From: Yamadazyma tenuis
Taxonomy: Eukaryota > Ascomycota > Pichiomycetes > Serinales > Debaryomycetaceae
Length of the DNA stretch: 64,000 nt
Direction of reading: 5' to 3'
NCBI RefSeq assembly: GCF_029203305.1
Contig: NC_089464.1
Span: 620,001-684,000, forward strand
Positions 19,803 through 29,585 of the stretch are shown piece by piece (within the stretch, counting starts at the first letter, position 1; each line of letters begins with the position of its first letter). Made by a program: the position numbers and the translations under genes. The notes under the pieces were generated by a model, which searched no databases, was not told the DNA's origin, and saw nothing but the letters and a program-made list of their open reading frames with translations.

Positions 19803-22800
19803 TTATTTATCAACACCTTCAGCTTTGTTATCCCCATTTACAGGCTCATGAGGGTTGTCAATGTTGATGTTTGAGTCTTTTCCCAGTTCACCATTTGGAA
19901 CAATAGCTTCTTCTTCCTCTCCTTTAGATTCTTCCTTGGGTTCTTCCTTGAGTTCTTCTTTAGGCTCCTCTTTAGGCTCCTCTTTAGGTTCTTCTTTAGG
20001 TTCTTCCTTAGGTTCTTCCTTGGGTTCTTCCTTGGGTTCTTCCTTGGGTTCTTCCTTATGTTCTTCCTTATGTTCTTCCTTGGGTTCTTCCTTATGTTCT
20101 TCTTTAGGCTCCTCTTTAGGTTCTTCCTTGGGTTCTTCCTTATGTTCTTCTTTAGGCTCCTCTTTAGGTTCTTCCTTATGTTCTTCCTTATGTTCTTCCT
20201 TGGGTTCTTCCTTATGTTCTTCCTTGGGTTCTTCCTTATGTTCTTCCTTATGTTCTTCCTTATGTTCTTCCTTATGTTCTTCCTTATGTTCTTCCTTATG
20301 TTCTTCCTTGGGTTCTTCCTTATGTTCTTCCTTATGTTCTTCCTTGGGTTCTTCTTTAGGCTCCTGTTTAGGCTCCTCTTTAGGTTCTTCCTTGGGTTCT
20401 TCTTTAGGTTCTTCCTTAGGTTCTTCCTTAGGTTCTTCCTTTCGAATCTGAGGTATAGGCGACTCGTCTTTCTTTGTTGCACTTTTTCTCTCACCTTCAA
20501 TATTGTGTCTCATTACCTCATCCATAGTCATATCTTCAATTGTTGGAAGAGCATTGACGTTCTCCCAAATTACTTGTCCTGAAGTAGCATATCCTGGTAG
20601 CTCACATAGCTTGACTCTAAAGTAGTCAATATCCTTCAATAATGAATGTTTTTCGTTGAAGTCTTTGAATTGAGGCAACTGTGTACAGAAGCATTCAACC
20701 AATAATTTCTTGTAATTGTTGAAAATTTGCAGCAATATTAATGAGTACTTAACCTCAGGAAGGTATTTTTGTAAAACTTTTGCTACTGTTAACGTTTCCT
20801 TCACCAAAACTTCCATGTACGTATGACATTGCTTGGGGTGCATTAAAGGTTCAGTCCAGTCAATTTTAACAATGCCATTACAATGAGTCACCGTTCTGTC
20901 GTACATTATTGACACCAATTTGGAACATAATTCACTTTCATGGTCCTTGAACGTGTTGATAATTTTGCTGAAAGTAAGCTCTTCGGATCCACCTTGTGCT
21001 TGATTTATGTTCGGTGGCTGTGGAGAAATGCTTTTTGAAATGCTTTTGAATATTGTTGAAACATGTGCAAGTAAAGCTATATTGAATTCAGCTTCTTGAA
21101 TCGATAATGCCAAATGTTTTGTGGTTATGTGTTTCAACCCAGCAGTTCTTGTAGCACCGGCATTCAAGATAGCATGCGCTGTTTTAGCATTAAGCAATTT
21201 GAAAAAGTTCAAGACGTTATTTTCAATAGGGGAGTTCCGGATTTGAAAGATCCTTGAAACGATTAGATAATCACGTACATGGCGGATTGAAGTCAATGCT
21301 AGCTTGGGAACCATAAATGACTCCTTTTCAATCGTAAGTTTGGTTATATCTTCTTTAGGTTGGACTTTTAATTCCTCAACAGAACCGTAATTGAAGAGAA
21401 CAAGTAACTTCCTCCATTCATCAATAACTGGGCTTAGATTTCGACCTTCGAAGGATTTGGAGTATAATATAATTTCGTTTAATTGATTCTGGGTAACAGT
21501 CAAAGCCATATCATCAGTAACTTCTCTCCAGACTTCTTTATCAGCCTCGTGAGCAATAGATTTCAAGCAGTTCAGATGAAATCTATGAACAAAATAACTC
21601 ACGTGATTCTTTACCCAGTCATTTAAAGAGCTTCCTGCACCACTGGCAACATATCCCGGGTTTATCAACTCACATTCCTGTAAGTACGTTGAGCAAAGTG
21701 AATAGAACCTAGTGTAAACAGTGACAGGAGAATCGGCGAGTTGCTCAGATCTGACATTGATAATTTTAGATAACCTCAATTGGGTCAATTCTATAGCTTT
21801 GTTGATAGCCAAAGTCAAGTCAAAAACCATCACGTTAACTTCCTCCGATGGGGGGATAGAAGACAAAGCTAAGTCCAACAAAATCTTTTGCTGTAAGGTT
21901 AACCGACGGAAACATTCGGACAATCCACAAAAAATCTTAACCAACATTAATTCGAACTCCTTTGAGGATAAACTCTTCAAGATTGATGACAATGAACCAG
22001 AACCCTGATTCAGTTCAGGTGGGCCTTGTGGTTCAGGAGCAGCGGAGGCGGATCTCGATGGTGCGTTTGAGTTGTCTGCCAGAGCCAATCCTTTAGGAAT
22101 ATGCATTTTTATAATGTCTTTAACCTCAACGATGATTCTATCTTGGTAAGACTGAAAAGATTGGGATAAGTGGCCAGATTTTACCAAATTCTCCACATAA
22201 TCCTTGAGACTAGCTTTTGTTGTATCGCTCATCAACTGATAGGAGTTATTCAAATCTTTTGGGTTGAAAGTCTTGGACTTATCCACCCCGTAATACATTC
22301 TATTCAATGTATCTGAAAGGGGCACTTGAGAGTAGTGTGACTTCAAATCTTCAATCAATAAATCATTAAAGTCGATTATATAACCTCTCGAACATTGATT
22401 TTTCAAATTCTGGAGATCATTCTGAAGATTGAATAATGCTGGTAATCCCGATATATCCAACAAAGGATATCTAAGCTTTGGTAGTGTAACGGAGGACTCA
22501 GGGGGAATATCACATATATCTTTACCATATATCAATCCTTCTGCTAGCAATATTTCATTCAAGCATTTTGCGTTGTTGCCTTTACTGAATGAAGATTGGG
22601 CTAATTCGCATAAGGAAGTCACATATTTTATTTGGATTATTGAGCTTTCCAACATTTCAATCTTCTTTCGTTCCATTATCAAGCTCAAAATCCTCAAACC
22701 TGCAGTATTTTCCTCTGATTCCAATTCCTCCAAATGCTTTTTTATTTTTTTAAACTGATCAACGCATTCTTCGGACTTGTTTTGAACTGTTTTGATATCT

Positions 22801-23732
22801 TCGATAGTACTGAAAAATGAGTTAGAAGATTTAGAGATTTCATCGATGAGACTAATTTCTACCGAGTCCAAATAATGGGACAATTTGTCTTGTAGTTGGT
22901 TGTTGCTTGCAATATTCTGTTTGGAAGAACCACCACTCTCCAAATCATCAATATCAGGTAAAATATTGTATTCACCAATAACTTTCTTGAAGACTCTAGG
23001 ATCGTCGAGTCTAAATTTAGGGTCTGAAAACACTGTGGGTATTTTATCATTAAGTTGTTCGTTTATTCCATTGTAATTGGAATCAGTTGAAAATTTGTCA
23101 CCATCTATGGTAGATGAGACATCAACGCTAACATCTTTAGCTGCAGCCTCCGTAAATTTCTGAAGGGTGTCGGTCGTCAAAGACTTATAACTGTCATCAA
23201 ACATCTTATACTCGGCATCGATATCTTTAAGTAGTTTGGAAGCTATCTCATCATTGGTTATCTTCTTGAGCTTTTCAAGCTGTATTGGTGGGATATCCTT
23301 AGTCGTAGGAACTTTCAAATTATATACGGTTGTGACACCACCGTTTAGTGTAACTTGGGTCTTTGAAGCTCTGCGTCTTGCACGAGCCAAATCTGATGCA
23401 ATGGTCAATTCATATATGGAATTAGGTCCTAGCGGAGAGATTGAACTTGGTTCACTGGAGACATCATCAAATGCTGAATTGAGGTTCTGGAAGTACACGG
23501 AAGACAGGAAACTGCTCTCTGCGTCCATGCTATTTCGGAATGATGCAATCGACTCGTGCCGCCTATGGGAATTAGTTGGTTGTGAAATAAATGACCCCGA
23601 TACATCTGACTCGTTGGCCAAATCGTCATTTAAATTGACACTGGTATCGATTGATAAACGGCTCGATTCATTGAGGGAGAGTTGAAGACTATTTTTGCTC
23701 CTAACATCACGCTCTCCTGAATCTAGTGACAT
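19803..23732 (-). CDS. VPS54: GARP tethering-complex subunit Vps54 with long Lys-Glu-rich tail
   Basis: Vps54 is a subunit of GARP (Vps51-Vps52-Vps53-Vps54), which tethers endosome-derived vesicles at the late Golgi. The 1309-aa protein has a Ser-rich N-terminus (1-130), the family block 'IYELTIASDLARARRRASK' followed by 'DIPPIQLEKLKKI', coiled-coil segments (~300-400), and the CATCHR-like middle and C-terminal domains to about residue 1080. After that comes a 172-residue tail of 43 Lys-Glu-Glu-Pro/His tetrapeptides (residues 1098-1269) and an acidic end. It is much longer than S. cerevisiae Vps54 (889 aa). The frame extends to a TTG at 23747; the ATG is at 23732. COX17 is divergent, 183 bp away. 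Confidence 0.9.
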   Translation of the reverse strand: MSLDSGERDVRSKNSLQLSLNESSRLSIDTSVNLNDDLANESDVSGSFISQPTNSHRRHESIASFRNSMDAESSFLSSVYFQNLNSAFDDVSSEPSSISPLGPNSIYELTIASDLARARRRASKTQVTLNGGVTTVYNLKVPTTKDIPPIQLEKLKKITNDEIASKLLKDIDAEYKMFDDSYKSLTTDTLQKFTEAAAKDVSVDVSSTIDGDKFSTDSNYNGINEQLNDKIPTVFSDPKFRLDDPRVFKKVIGEYNILPDIDDLESGGSSKQNIASNNQLQDKLSHYLDSVEISLIDEISKSSNSFFSTIEDIKTVQNKSEECVDQFKKIKKHLEELESEENTAGLRILSLIMERKKIEMLESSIIQIKYVTSLCELAQSSFSKGNNAKCLNEILLAEGLIYGKDICDIPPESSVTLPKLRYPLLDISGLPALFNLQNDLQNLKNQCSRGYIIDFNDLLIEDLKSHYSQVPLSDTLNRMYYGVDKSKTFNPKDLNNSYQLMSDTTKASLKDYVENLVKSGHLSQSFQSYQDRIIVEVKDIIKMHIPKGLALADNSNAPSRSASAAPEPQGPPELNQGSGSLSSILKSLSSKEFELMLVKIFCGLSECFRRLTLQQKILLDLALSSIPPSEEVNVMVFDLTLAINKAIELTQLRLSKIINVRSEQLADSPVTVYTRFYSLCSTYLQECELINPGYVASGAGSSLNDWVKNHVSYFVHRFHLNCLKSIAHEADKEVWREVTDDMALTVTQNQLNEIILYSKSFEGRNLSPVIDEWRKLLVLFNYGSVEELKVQPKEDITKLTIEKESFMVPKLALTSIRHVRDYLIVSRIFQIRNSPIENNVLNFFKLLNAKTAHAILNAGATRTAGLKHITTKHLALSIQEAEFNIALLAHVSTIFKSISKSISPQPPNINQAQGGSEELTFSKIINTFKDHESELCSKLVSIMYDRTVTHCNGIVKIDWTEPLMHPKQCHTYMEVLVKETLTVAKVLQKYLPEVKYSLILLQIFNNYKKLLVECFCTQLPQFKDFNEKHSLLKDIDYFRVKLCELPGYATSGQVIWENVNALPTIEDMTMDEVMRHNIEGERKSATKKDESPIPQIRKEEPKEEPKEEPKEEPKEEPKEEPKQEPKEEPKEEHKEEHKEEPKEEHKEEHKEEHKEEHKEEHKEEHKEEPKEEHKEEPKEEHKEEHKEEPKEEPKEEHKEEPKEEPKEEPKEEHKEEPKEEHKEEHKEEPKEEPKEEPKEEPKEEPKEEPKEEPKEEPKEELKEEPKEESKGEEEEAIVPNGELGKDSNINIDNPHEPVNGDNKAEGVDK
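19926..20441 (-). repeat. 43-copy 12-nt tandem repeat encoding the Vps54 tail
   Basis: Exactly 516 nt, or 43 units of 12 nt, encode (K-E-E-P/H)n. About 15 units end in His, nearly all the rest in Pro, with single Leu and Ser variants and one Gln substitution. Two sub-types dominate, AAGGAAGAACCC and AAGGAAGAACAT, and runs of up to six identical His units indicate recent slippage or unequal exchange. Because the unit is a multiple of three and lacks stops, it also opens long spurious frames on both strands. Confidence 0.97.
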
Positions 23733-23915
23733 ATTGTTGACCAACAATTGAGTTGTTTATAATTGAAGTTCTACCACTGCTAGATCAGTCTCGTTTGTTT
23801 TCAAGTTAATGCGCTCTGGCTGCTAGCGGCCGATGTGCGCGCACCGGCTTCACCAACAATATCTCAAGCCATTGTGAAATGTGTAAATCGCACCATTACT
23901 AATTACTAGCGAATC

Positions 23916-24089
23916 ATGGCTGAAGAAACCAAAAGTACAGAAAAGCCCAAGCCTTGTTGCGTGTGTCTCGACGAGAAGAAGATCAGAGATGCTTGCTTAT
24001 TGCAAAACGGACAGGAGAGTGGAAAGTGTGACTCCATTATTAGCCAATACAAAGTTTGTATGAAAGGTTATGGATTTGAAATTGCCTAA
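23916..24089 (+). CDS. COX17: Mitochondrial copper metallochaperone Cox17
   Basis: Cox17 delivers Cu(I) to Sco1 and Cox11 in the intermembrane space for cytochrome c oxidase assembly. The 57-aa frame reads MAEETKSTEKPKPCCVC, which contains the copper-binding C-C-x-C motif. The twin C-x9-C pairs of the CHCH fold follow (C...RDACLL...NGQESGKCD...YKVCMKGYGFEIA). All six family cysteines plus the additional one are present, and length matches the family. It is uninterrupted and has an ATG at 23916. It is convergent with the membrane-protein gene at 24239. Confidence 0.97.
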   Translation: MAEETKSTEKPKPCCVCLDEKKIRDACLLQNGQESGKCDSIISQYKVCMKGYGFEIA

Positions 24090-24238
24090 ACTCAGATCTT
24101 TCCACACATGTCAATATTTAACCAGAAAAGTTCACCTTGTACATATCAAACACAGAAGAATAGAAAATACATGTAATAACGCTATTATCAGGTTTATTAT
24201 TGTTGTTAGCTACTCTAATAAATATGCAACTCTCACCA

Positions 24239-25213
24239 TTACGTAAAGGTTCCATAACTGGACTTACTGTTGTTAGCCAAATGGCTAGAGACATCGTCGA
24301 CACTATTGCTCTGCTCTGTGTCGACGTCCTGGACATTTGGGATTGTTATATCGCTATTCGTAGATTCCTCATCGCCATTCTCCATTTCCAACTTATTTTT
24401 GAGTCTAAAATATGGGTTTTGGATGATGTTATCCACCAAGATCAACTGCAAACAGTTCATGAAGACCGGTATCATGAACATAACCATGAAAATTTCCACC
24501 TCGTTTGGATAGTCGTGAAGCCACACCAAAAGAATATGAGAAGTGATCCAAAGTAATTGCACTTCGAACATGTTCATAAACAAAAATAGTATGCCCTTGG
24601 TGATGATTAACGAGATGTAGTAAATGGACAACTGCTTCCAGTAAGCGGTGATACTAGGTCGGTTAGGGTCTCCATACTCTCCCGACTTGATGTTGGTGAT
24701 ATGAAACCAGTCTCGGCATACCTTGTTGAGGGCTCGGAAAACAAGATACAACACATATACACCAATAGTACAGTCAAACACAATGTTCAAAAGGTACCAG
24801 CTGCATTGATCATCATCATTGTTGTCATCATCGCCTTTTGGAGGCGTCAAAGGTCCATTATCAAGGTCATCTTTCAGCTTAATTATTGCAAGAGCAACAT
24901 TAAATATGTGTACTCCCAACGCCCCCAACAACTGCTTTGAAACGTCAAAGAACCACACAGGCCAAGTTCTTCTTGCAGGCCACTCGTAAGATCTCTTTAC
25001 TATCAAGGAAGATAAGCAAAGTAGACCCAAAAATGCTTGTGTTACAAGCGAGAACGTCCCTACTAATTCACATTTACCGTCATCGATATTGTCGTTATCA
25101 TCATCTGGTGCAAGATATGAGCGAATAGCAATGTTATCGGAGTGTATGAATAATGATAGTACAATGTACAAGAAGCTGTGAAACATTTGATCAATGCTTA
25201 TGAAACATGACAT
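24239..25213 (-). CDS. STIMATE-family vacuolar/ER membrane protein (YPL162C-like)
   Basis: The 324-aa protein has about six or seven hydrophobic segments. It carries the hallmark block of the STIMATE/TMEM110 family: 'FLGLLCLSSLIVKRSYEWPARRTWPVWFFDVSKQ' (quoted in parts: KRSYEWPARR, WFFDVSKQ), followed by 'GVHIFNVALA'. The yeast member, YPL162C, is a putative vacuolar membrane protein of unknown role; metazoan STIMATE modulates STIM1 at ER-plasma-membrane contacts. Two Asp/Asn-rich loops (after TM1 and near residue 130) and a Ser/Asn-rich tail are local features. Function in yeast is not established. Confidence 0.8.
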   Translation of the reverse strand: MSCFISIDQMFHSFLYIVLSLFIHSDNIAIRSYLAPDDDNDNIDDGKCELVGTFSLVTQAFLGLLCLSSLIVKRSYEWPARRTWPVWFFDVSKQLLGALGVHIFNVALAIIKLKDDLDNGPLTPPKGDDDNNDDDQCSWYLLNIVFDCTIGVYVLYLVFRALNKVCRDWFHITNIKSGEYGDPNRPSITAYWKQLSIYYISLIITKGILFLFMNMFEVQLLWITSHILLVWLHDYPNEVEIFMVMFMIPVFMNCLQLILVDNIIQNPYFRLKNKLEMENGDEESTNSDITIPNVQDVDTEQSNSVDDVSSHLANNSKSSYGTFT

Positions 25214-25336
25214 TGATTAAATGACAAGAAATAGATAACCAAAAGACGTGCGCAAGTGATAGGGCTGCGAAAATGGCGATTTGGAATGTAATTTTATATT
25301 TACAAAAAATGCAACTAATGTGATAAAGGTTTGTAT

Positions 25337-28102
25337 TTATGATTCGTTGTGTTTCCAATTACCCAAAAAATGATTGGCCAATCCCCGAGCCTGATTGACA
25401 ATGTTCTTATCTCTTGGAGCAGCTTCCTCTGACCCACCTATTCCATTTTTGCCTGCCACTTGAGATAACGAATTATATGAAGACTCAAAGCTATTGGGAG
25501 ACGAAAATGTTGGGGAATCCTGAACCACATTCTCCTGGACATCTTCCACAAATTCTTCTTCACTTTCACTATCTGAATCGAACGTGAATGTGCTGCTTTT
25601 ATTACGTTTAATTTGTTTTTCAAGCGGTGGAGTTGTGTTTCCCAGGAACGCATTGGCAGATGTGGTATGGGGTGGTAAAGGAGAAGCTTTGCGTTGGGTT
25701 TGTTGGGGATAAGATCTTGGGGATGACTTCTCATTCGAGCTCGAAGGTTCCATATTAAAGAACTGGTCGGCTAACGATGTAGATGACGGACCTCTAATGG
25801 GGGTCGTACCAAAAAACTGACTGGTCAATGAGTTAGACGAGATGGATTGTTTAGACAACCCGGTTGACGATGAATGTCGAGGATTGATAGAACTGACCGT
25901 ATTGGACACAGGAGTAGGATTCAATCCTACTCCTGAACTTGACTTATTTTCGTAATCAACTGGAAGGGTATTTGCTGGAGTCATAGACTGATAAGCCTGT
26001 TGGGCTAAAGACTGACTTGAGGAACGGGTAGAAATTGACAATCCTTCATCTTCTGAGTCTGAGTCTGAATCCGAATCTGAATCATTGAGGCTGAAACCTC
26101 CTGGGTTTGAGCGTGGAAGTCCGGGTCCTGGCAAATTTGTGGGTGAAGTTAATGAGCTATGTGGACCAGTGTTTGGGCTGTTGTTGTAGATAACATTGTT
26201 GTTGATTACTTGAGAGTCAATGATCGGTAATGATTCATGTCCTCCTTCGGTAACCAGATCATAGCTTGAATAAGGAGCCAAGTCCTCAGGTAAGTCAACC
26301 ACATCAGGAGTATTGTTATTGGCACTATCTCCATAGCCCCCTTGATTAGGATCAACCGTATACACAGTGTTGTAGTCATAATAGTAGTCGTAACCTCTGC
26401 TGCTTGAACTATTCACATTATGAGACAAACTAGAAGTGTAAGGGTTTTCTTCGTCACTTGATGCCTCGTCGGAACCATAATTCAAGGTGGTTGATGGCAA
26501 TAGTTGGATCGTTCGGTAAATCCTTGAGCTGGTTGTTGAGATTGAAGTAGCATCAGCATCAAGAGACGATTGAGAGCCAGGGTATGGGTCTTGTGTTTTG
26601 ACTTGTTCCAATTGTTTGTCTCTACTCACCAGAGGAGGAGCCAAACTAGAACTTGAAGGGGATTTCACTTTTAAGAAGAACCCTCCGTCTTCATCATTAG
26701 AGTCCGAATCAGAATCATTGCCCAATATATCTGGATCATTGGTATCCTCAAAATCATTGTGACCAGTGAAAATAAAGCTCTGTTGAGACTTATTGGATTC
26801 ATTATTGTAATATTCGTATTCTTCATCGTTGTCTTCTTCTTCATCAGAGAAATTTGAATCATAATCATGAGAATCATCCTCAATAACATCAACAGCAATG
26901 CATTGTTCGACCACATCGTTGAAATGAATACGACGACTCTTCTTATCAGAAATTGAGTCTGTATTGCTGGCATTCGATGATTGCTTTGAAACCGGTTCCT
27001 TGGGTTCAACGCTTATTGTGTCTCCCAAATCTATGTTGGATATTTGCTTATCCAAATCCTTGAGATTATTTTCGTTAACTATGTTTGGATTAGACTTACT
27101 GTCCACCATTCCTATCAAATTCAATGAACTACTTTGATTCGAACTCACTCTATACTGAGAGTTCAATTTTTCAGAAATTGCTTCGTAGTCATCAAACTCT
27201 GGTGGCTCGTTGGAACTAGTTCTCTTATGACCCTTATTCTCTTCGTTGTACTTCCTCAACTGTTCTTTTCTTTGTGCCTTCTTCAATTTCATTCTATTCT
27301 CCATTGCCTCTAATTTGACCAAGTTGGCATGGCTGATCATCATGTCCTGAACTGACCGCTTCTTTAAAATACTTTTCTTAGTTGGTTTGTTCGGTATCGA
27401 AATGTCACCTGCCACTTTGGATGTAGCGGTAGTAGATTTATGATGTTCTTCATGTTCATCATGTTCATCATCAGAAGCATCGGCTTCCTGAACAATTGGA
27501 CCATAGAGCCAAGTTATGTCATTTTCTTTTGACCAGTTTAATTCTTTAGGATTGATGGTTTTCAAATTCAGTCTTCTTTGGGCCCAAGTTCTCCAACTAG
27601 CATTCTCTAACCGAGCTGAGTTGGCAACATCTTTTCTCTTTTGAATGATGTATCTCCAAGATTTGGATATGTCCGATACATCCCATTGGTGACTGAAGTA
27701 GTCGACATGAATAGAGGGCTCTATGATGATATCATTATCATCATGGGGTATAAACTCGGGGCTGAACGGCGTCTTGACAGCTTTATCTGAGTCAGGTTTG
27801 TCATTTTCGGTGTGCTGGTCTTCAAGAGATGTGTTGATTGATAGCTTATTGTCGGTTGGTTTGGAGGTGTTAGTGGGGGGATCTTCGATAGCTTCGGATT
27901 CCTGTTCTTCTCGCGTTGAATCCTTGTTTTCTTGCTTATTAGCTTCCTCCAACGGACTGATGAATTCATCTAAAAGACCAAGGGACCGAGTTCTTTTCAA
28001 TTTAAAGGTGGTATTGTTGAAGTGGTCGTCATCTTCAGCATCAATATGTTGGGACGTGGTTGCTCCACCAGTGAATACTTCATTTATATTGTGACTCGCC
28101 AT
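25337..28102 (-). CDS. REG1: Type 1 phosphatase regulatory subunit Reg1-like (glucose repression)
   Basis: Reg1 targets PP1 (Glc7) to the Snf1 kinase to maintain glucose repression. The 921-aa, mostly disordered protein contains the fungal Reg1/2 domain: 'VDYFSHQWDVSDISKSWR' (133-150), 'ARLENASWRTWAQRR' (163-177) and 'LNWSKENDITWLYGP' (188-202). It also has 'KKSILKKRSVQDM', and a PP1-docking motif R-I-H-F at 391-394 followed by 'NDVVEQCIAVD'. The C-terminal half is Ser/Asn/Asp-rich with acidic SD repeats encoded by a hexanucleotide run near 26056-26090. A single Reg1/Reg2 ancestor is likely here. Confidence 0.88.
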   Translation of the reverse strand: MASHNINEVFTGGATTSQHIDAEDDDHFNNTTFKLKRTRSLGLLDEFISPLEEANKQENKDSTREEQESEAIEDPPTNTSKPTDNKLSINTSLEDQHTENDKPDSDKAVKTPFSPEFIPHDDNDIIIEPSIHVDYFSHQWDVSDISKSWRYIIQKRKDVANSARLENASWRTWAQRRLNLKTINPKELNWSKENDITWLYGPIVQEADASDDEHDEHEEHHKSTTATSKVAGDISIPNKPTKKSILKKRSVQDMMISHANLVKLEAMENRMKLKKAQRKEQLRKYNEENKGHKRTSSNEPPEFDDYEAISEKLNSQYRVSSNQSSSLNLIGMVDSKSNPNIVNENNLKDLDKQISNIDLGDTISVEPKEPVSKQSSNASNTDSISDKKSRRIHFNDVVEQCIAVDVIEDDSHDYDSNFSDEEEDNDEEYEYYNNESNKSQQSFIFTGHNDFEDTNDPDILGNDSDSDSNDEDGGFFLKVKSPSSSSLAPPLVSRDKQLEQVKTQDPYPGSQSSLDADATSISTTSSRIYRTIQLLPSTTLNYGSDEASSDEENPYTSSLSHNVNSSSSRGYDYYYDYNTVYTVDPNQGGYGDSANNNTPDVVDLPEDLAPYSSYDLVTEGGHESLPIIDSQVINNNVIYNNSPNTGPHSSLTSPTNLPGPGLPRSNPGGFSLNDSDSDSDSDSEDEGLSISTRSSSQSLAQQAYQSMTPANTLPVDYENKSSSGVGLNPTPVSNTVSSINPRHSSSTGLSKQSISSNSLTSQFFGTTPIRGPSSTSLADQFFNMEPSSSNEKSSPRSYPQQTQRKASPLPPHTTSANAFLGNTTPPLEKQIKRNKSSTFTFDSDSESEEEFVEDVQENVVQDSPTFSSPNSFESSYNSLSQVAGKNGIGGSEEAAPRDKNIVNQARGLANHFLGNWKHNES

Positions 28103-29424
28103 GACTGGTAGTATGAGGAGATGATAAAGATTCTTGTTGTTGTGGTGGTGGTGGTGTTAGCCTGTGACTGGAGGGATTAAAAGTCTAAATGTGGGTTGGA
28201 ATAAAATATTCTGGGGAAACCAGAGTCAATACAACTTTCAGCGGGCGCCGAAATTCAAATGGGGACAGTGAGGTATCTGAAGAGGGGATACCAAAATTGA
28301 CGCCAGTTTTGATGCCACGAGATTGAAATTAGATTAAACAACGGGGTTAAGAATGACAAAAAATGATTGATGCTGTTTCTCATTTTCCTAATGAAAAAAA
28401 CTATAGTGCGTGAATTGAGGAGTACTTTTGTGTAACCTTTTACCCATGGGTTGCGCTAATAACAAGGTATTCGCCACCGGTAATTGCCTATCACTATGTA
28501 TAACGTATTGAGTCTCTGTATTAAAGGCATATCTTTAGCCTAGTTAACTCCTGTTCTGGGTTTAAAATCTTTAAACATCAACAGCCCATTTTATTGCCGA
28601 CTGCTTTCTCACATACCCGGAGGGAATTATCATTATCCATCTACGCAAATATCTCAATTATATTATATACCAGTGAGCAGTTTTAACTGACAATTTCACT
28701 GTTCTACTACTACAGCTATTAACCCGACACCCACTGGTGTTCTAATCATTCACTTTACATTAGCTTTTATGAGTTGTAGACATTTTGACTCTGGCTAACG
28801 ATGATTCAATTGCGGAATATTTAGGAACACTTTTTATATTTCGGACAAAACTAAATATACGATCAATTGCCTAAAATTCACCCGACCGGGCCACACAATT
28901 CCACTTCAGTGCATGAAACAAATTCTATACCGTCATTCTTCTGACAGCTATATAATGTTCCTTGGCTTTATGTTAAATGGTTAACTTGACAACCGTACAC
29001 CGTTAGGGGGTTTTTCCTGGGGATGGGACCCACCGAAACCTTCCTGTTTGAGCCTTTTTCCAGCGCAAGTCGTGCGCACTCGGAAAAAGTTTTTGTGGGG
29101 GAACCTTTTTACCTTGAACAGATTGTATAGTTATTGAGTTTGTGGGGGTTATACTTTAACATTCTTGCATTATGGTTAACTGAATGTTGAGGTGATTTGC
29201 TGAAGGTAATTCAGCCATTTTTCCACTCGAAATTGAGTGTTTGCGAGTGTGAGAAAGTTTATATCTCCGATATTTCTGTGCGATTAAGCCCTTCTACTAT
29301 TGTAAGTATATAGTTGAAGTTCTTCAAACGACTTGTTCATGATGTTTTATATACATTTACAAAATCTTGACTTCTATTTCGGCACGAACGGTTTCACGCT
29401 CTAGGCCAAAATCCTTTAGGAAAA
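28103..29424. other. Gene-poor 1.3-kb region upstream of REG1
   Basis: No ATG frame of note is present on either strand. The REG1-proximal part has a short GTG-triplet run (~28138-28160). The rest is AT-rich with T-tracts. It presumably holds the long REG1 promoter and the 5' flank of tRNA-Val. I see no convincing RNA gene other than the tRNA. Confidence 0.6.
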
Positions 29425-29496
29425 GGTTCCATGGTCTAGCGGTATGACGTCTCCTTCACACGGAGAAGATCCCGGGTTCGATCCCCGGTGGGATCA
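29425..29496 (+). tRNA. tRNA-Val(CAC)
   Basis: This 72-nt cloverleaf has acceptor arms GGTTCCA / TGGGATC (with G-U pairs) and discriminator A. The anticodon stem TCTCC/GGAGA encloses loop TTCACAC, anticodon CAC (Val). The T-arm CCGGG-TTCGATC-CCCGG includes the B box GGTTCGATCCC at 29475-29485. No intron is present. A T7 run follows within 15 nt. Confidence 0.95.
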
Positions 29497-29503
29497 TAAG
29501 TTG

Positions 29504-29510
29504 TTTTTTT
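29504..29510 (+). terminator. RNA polymerase III terminator of tRNA-Val
   Basis: Seven consecutive T residues lie 8 nt after the tRNA 3' end, the usual Pol III termination signal. Confidence 0.85.
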
Positions 29511-29585
29511 GCATCCTCTTTCTTCTGTTAAAACTACAAAAAGATGTAGATAATTATGTGTATATCTATTTTAATGCTATATGAG

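Noticed and set aside
19855..20582. Long plus-strand and alternate-frame minus-strand frames (Ser/Leu/Gly-, Phe/Leu-, Arg/Asn/Lys-rich) over the VPS54 repeat
   Set aside because: They are by-products of a 12-nt stop-free repeat; the VPS54 frame continues through it and is the only one with a conserved domain.
24239..25213. Interpretation of the STIMATE-type membrane protein as a transporter
   Set aside because: The KR-x-E-x-P and FDVSKQ blocks are specific to the STIMATE/TMEM110 family, and no transporter signature is present.
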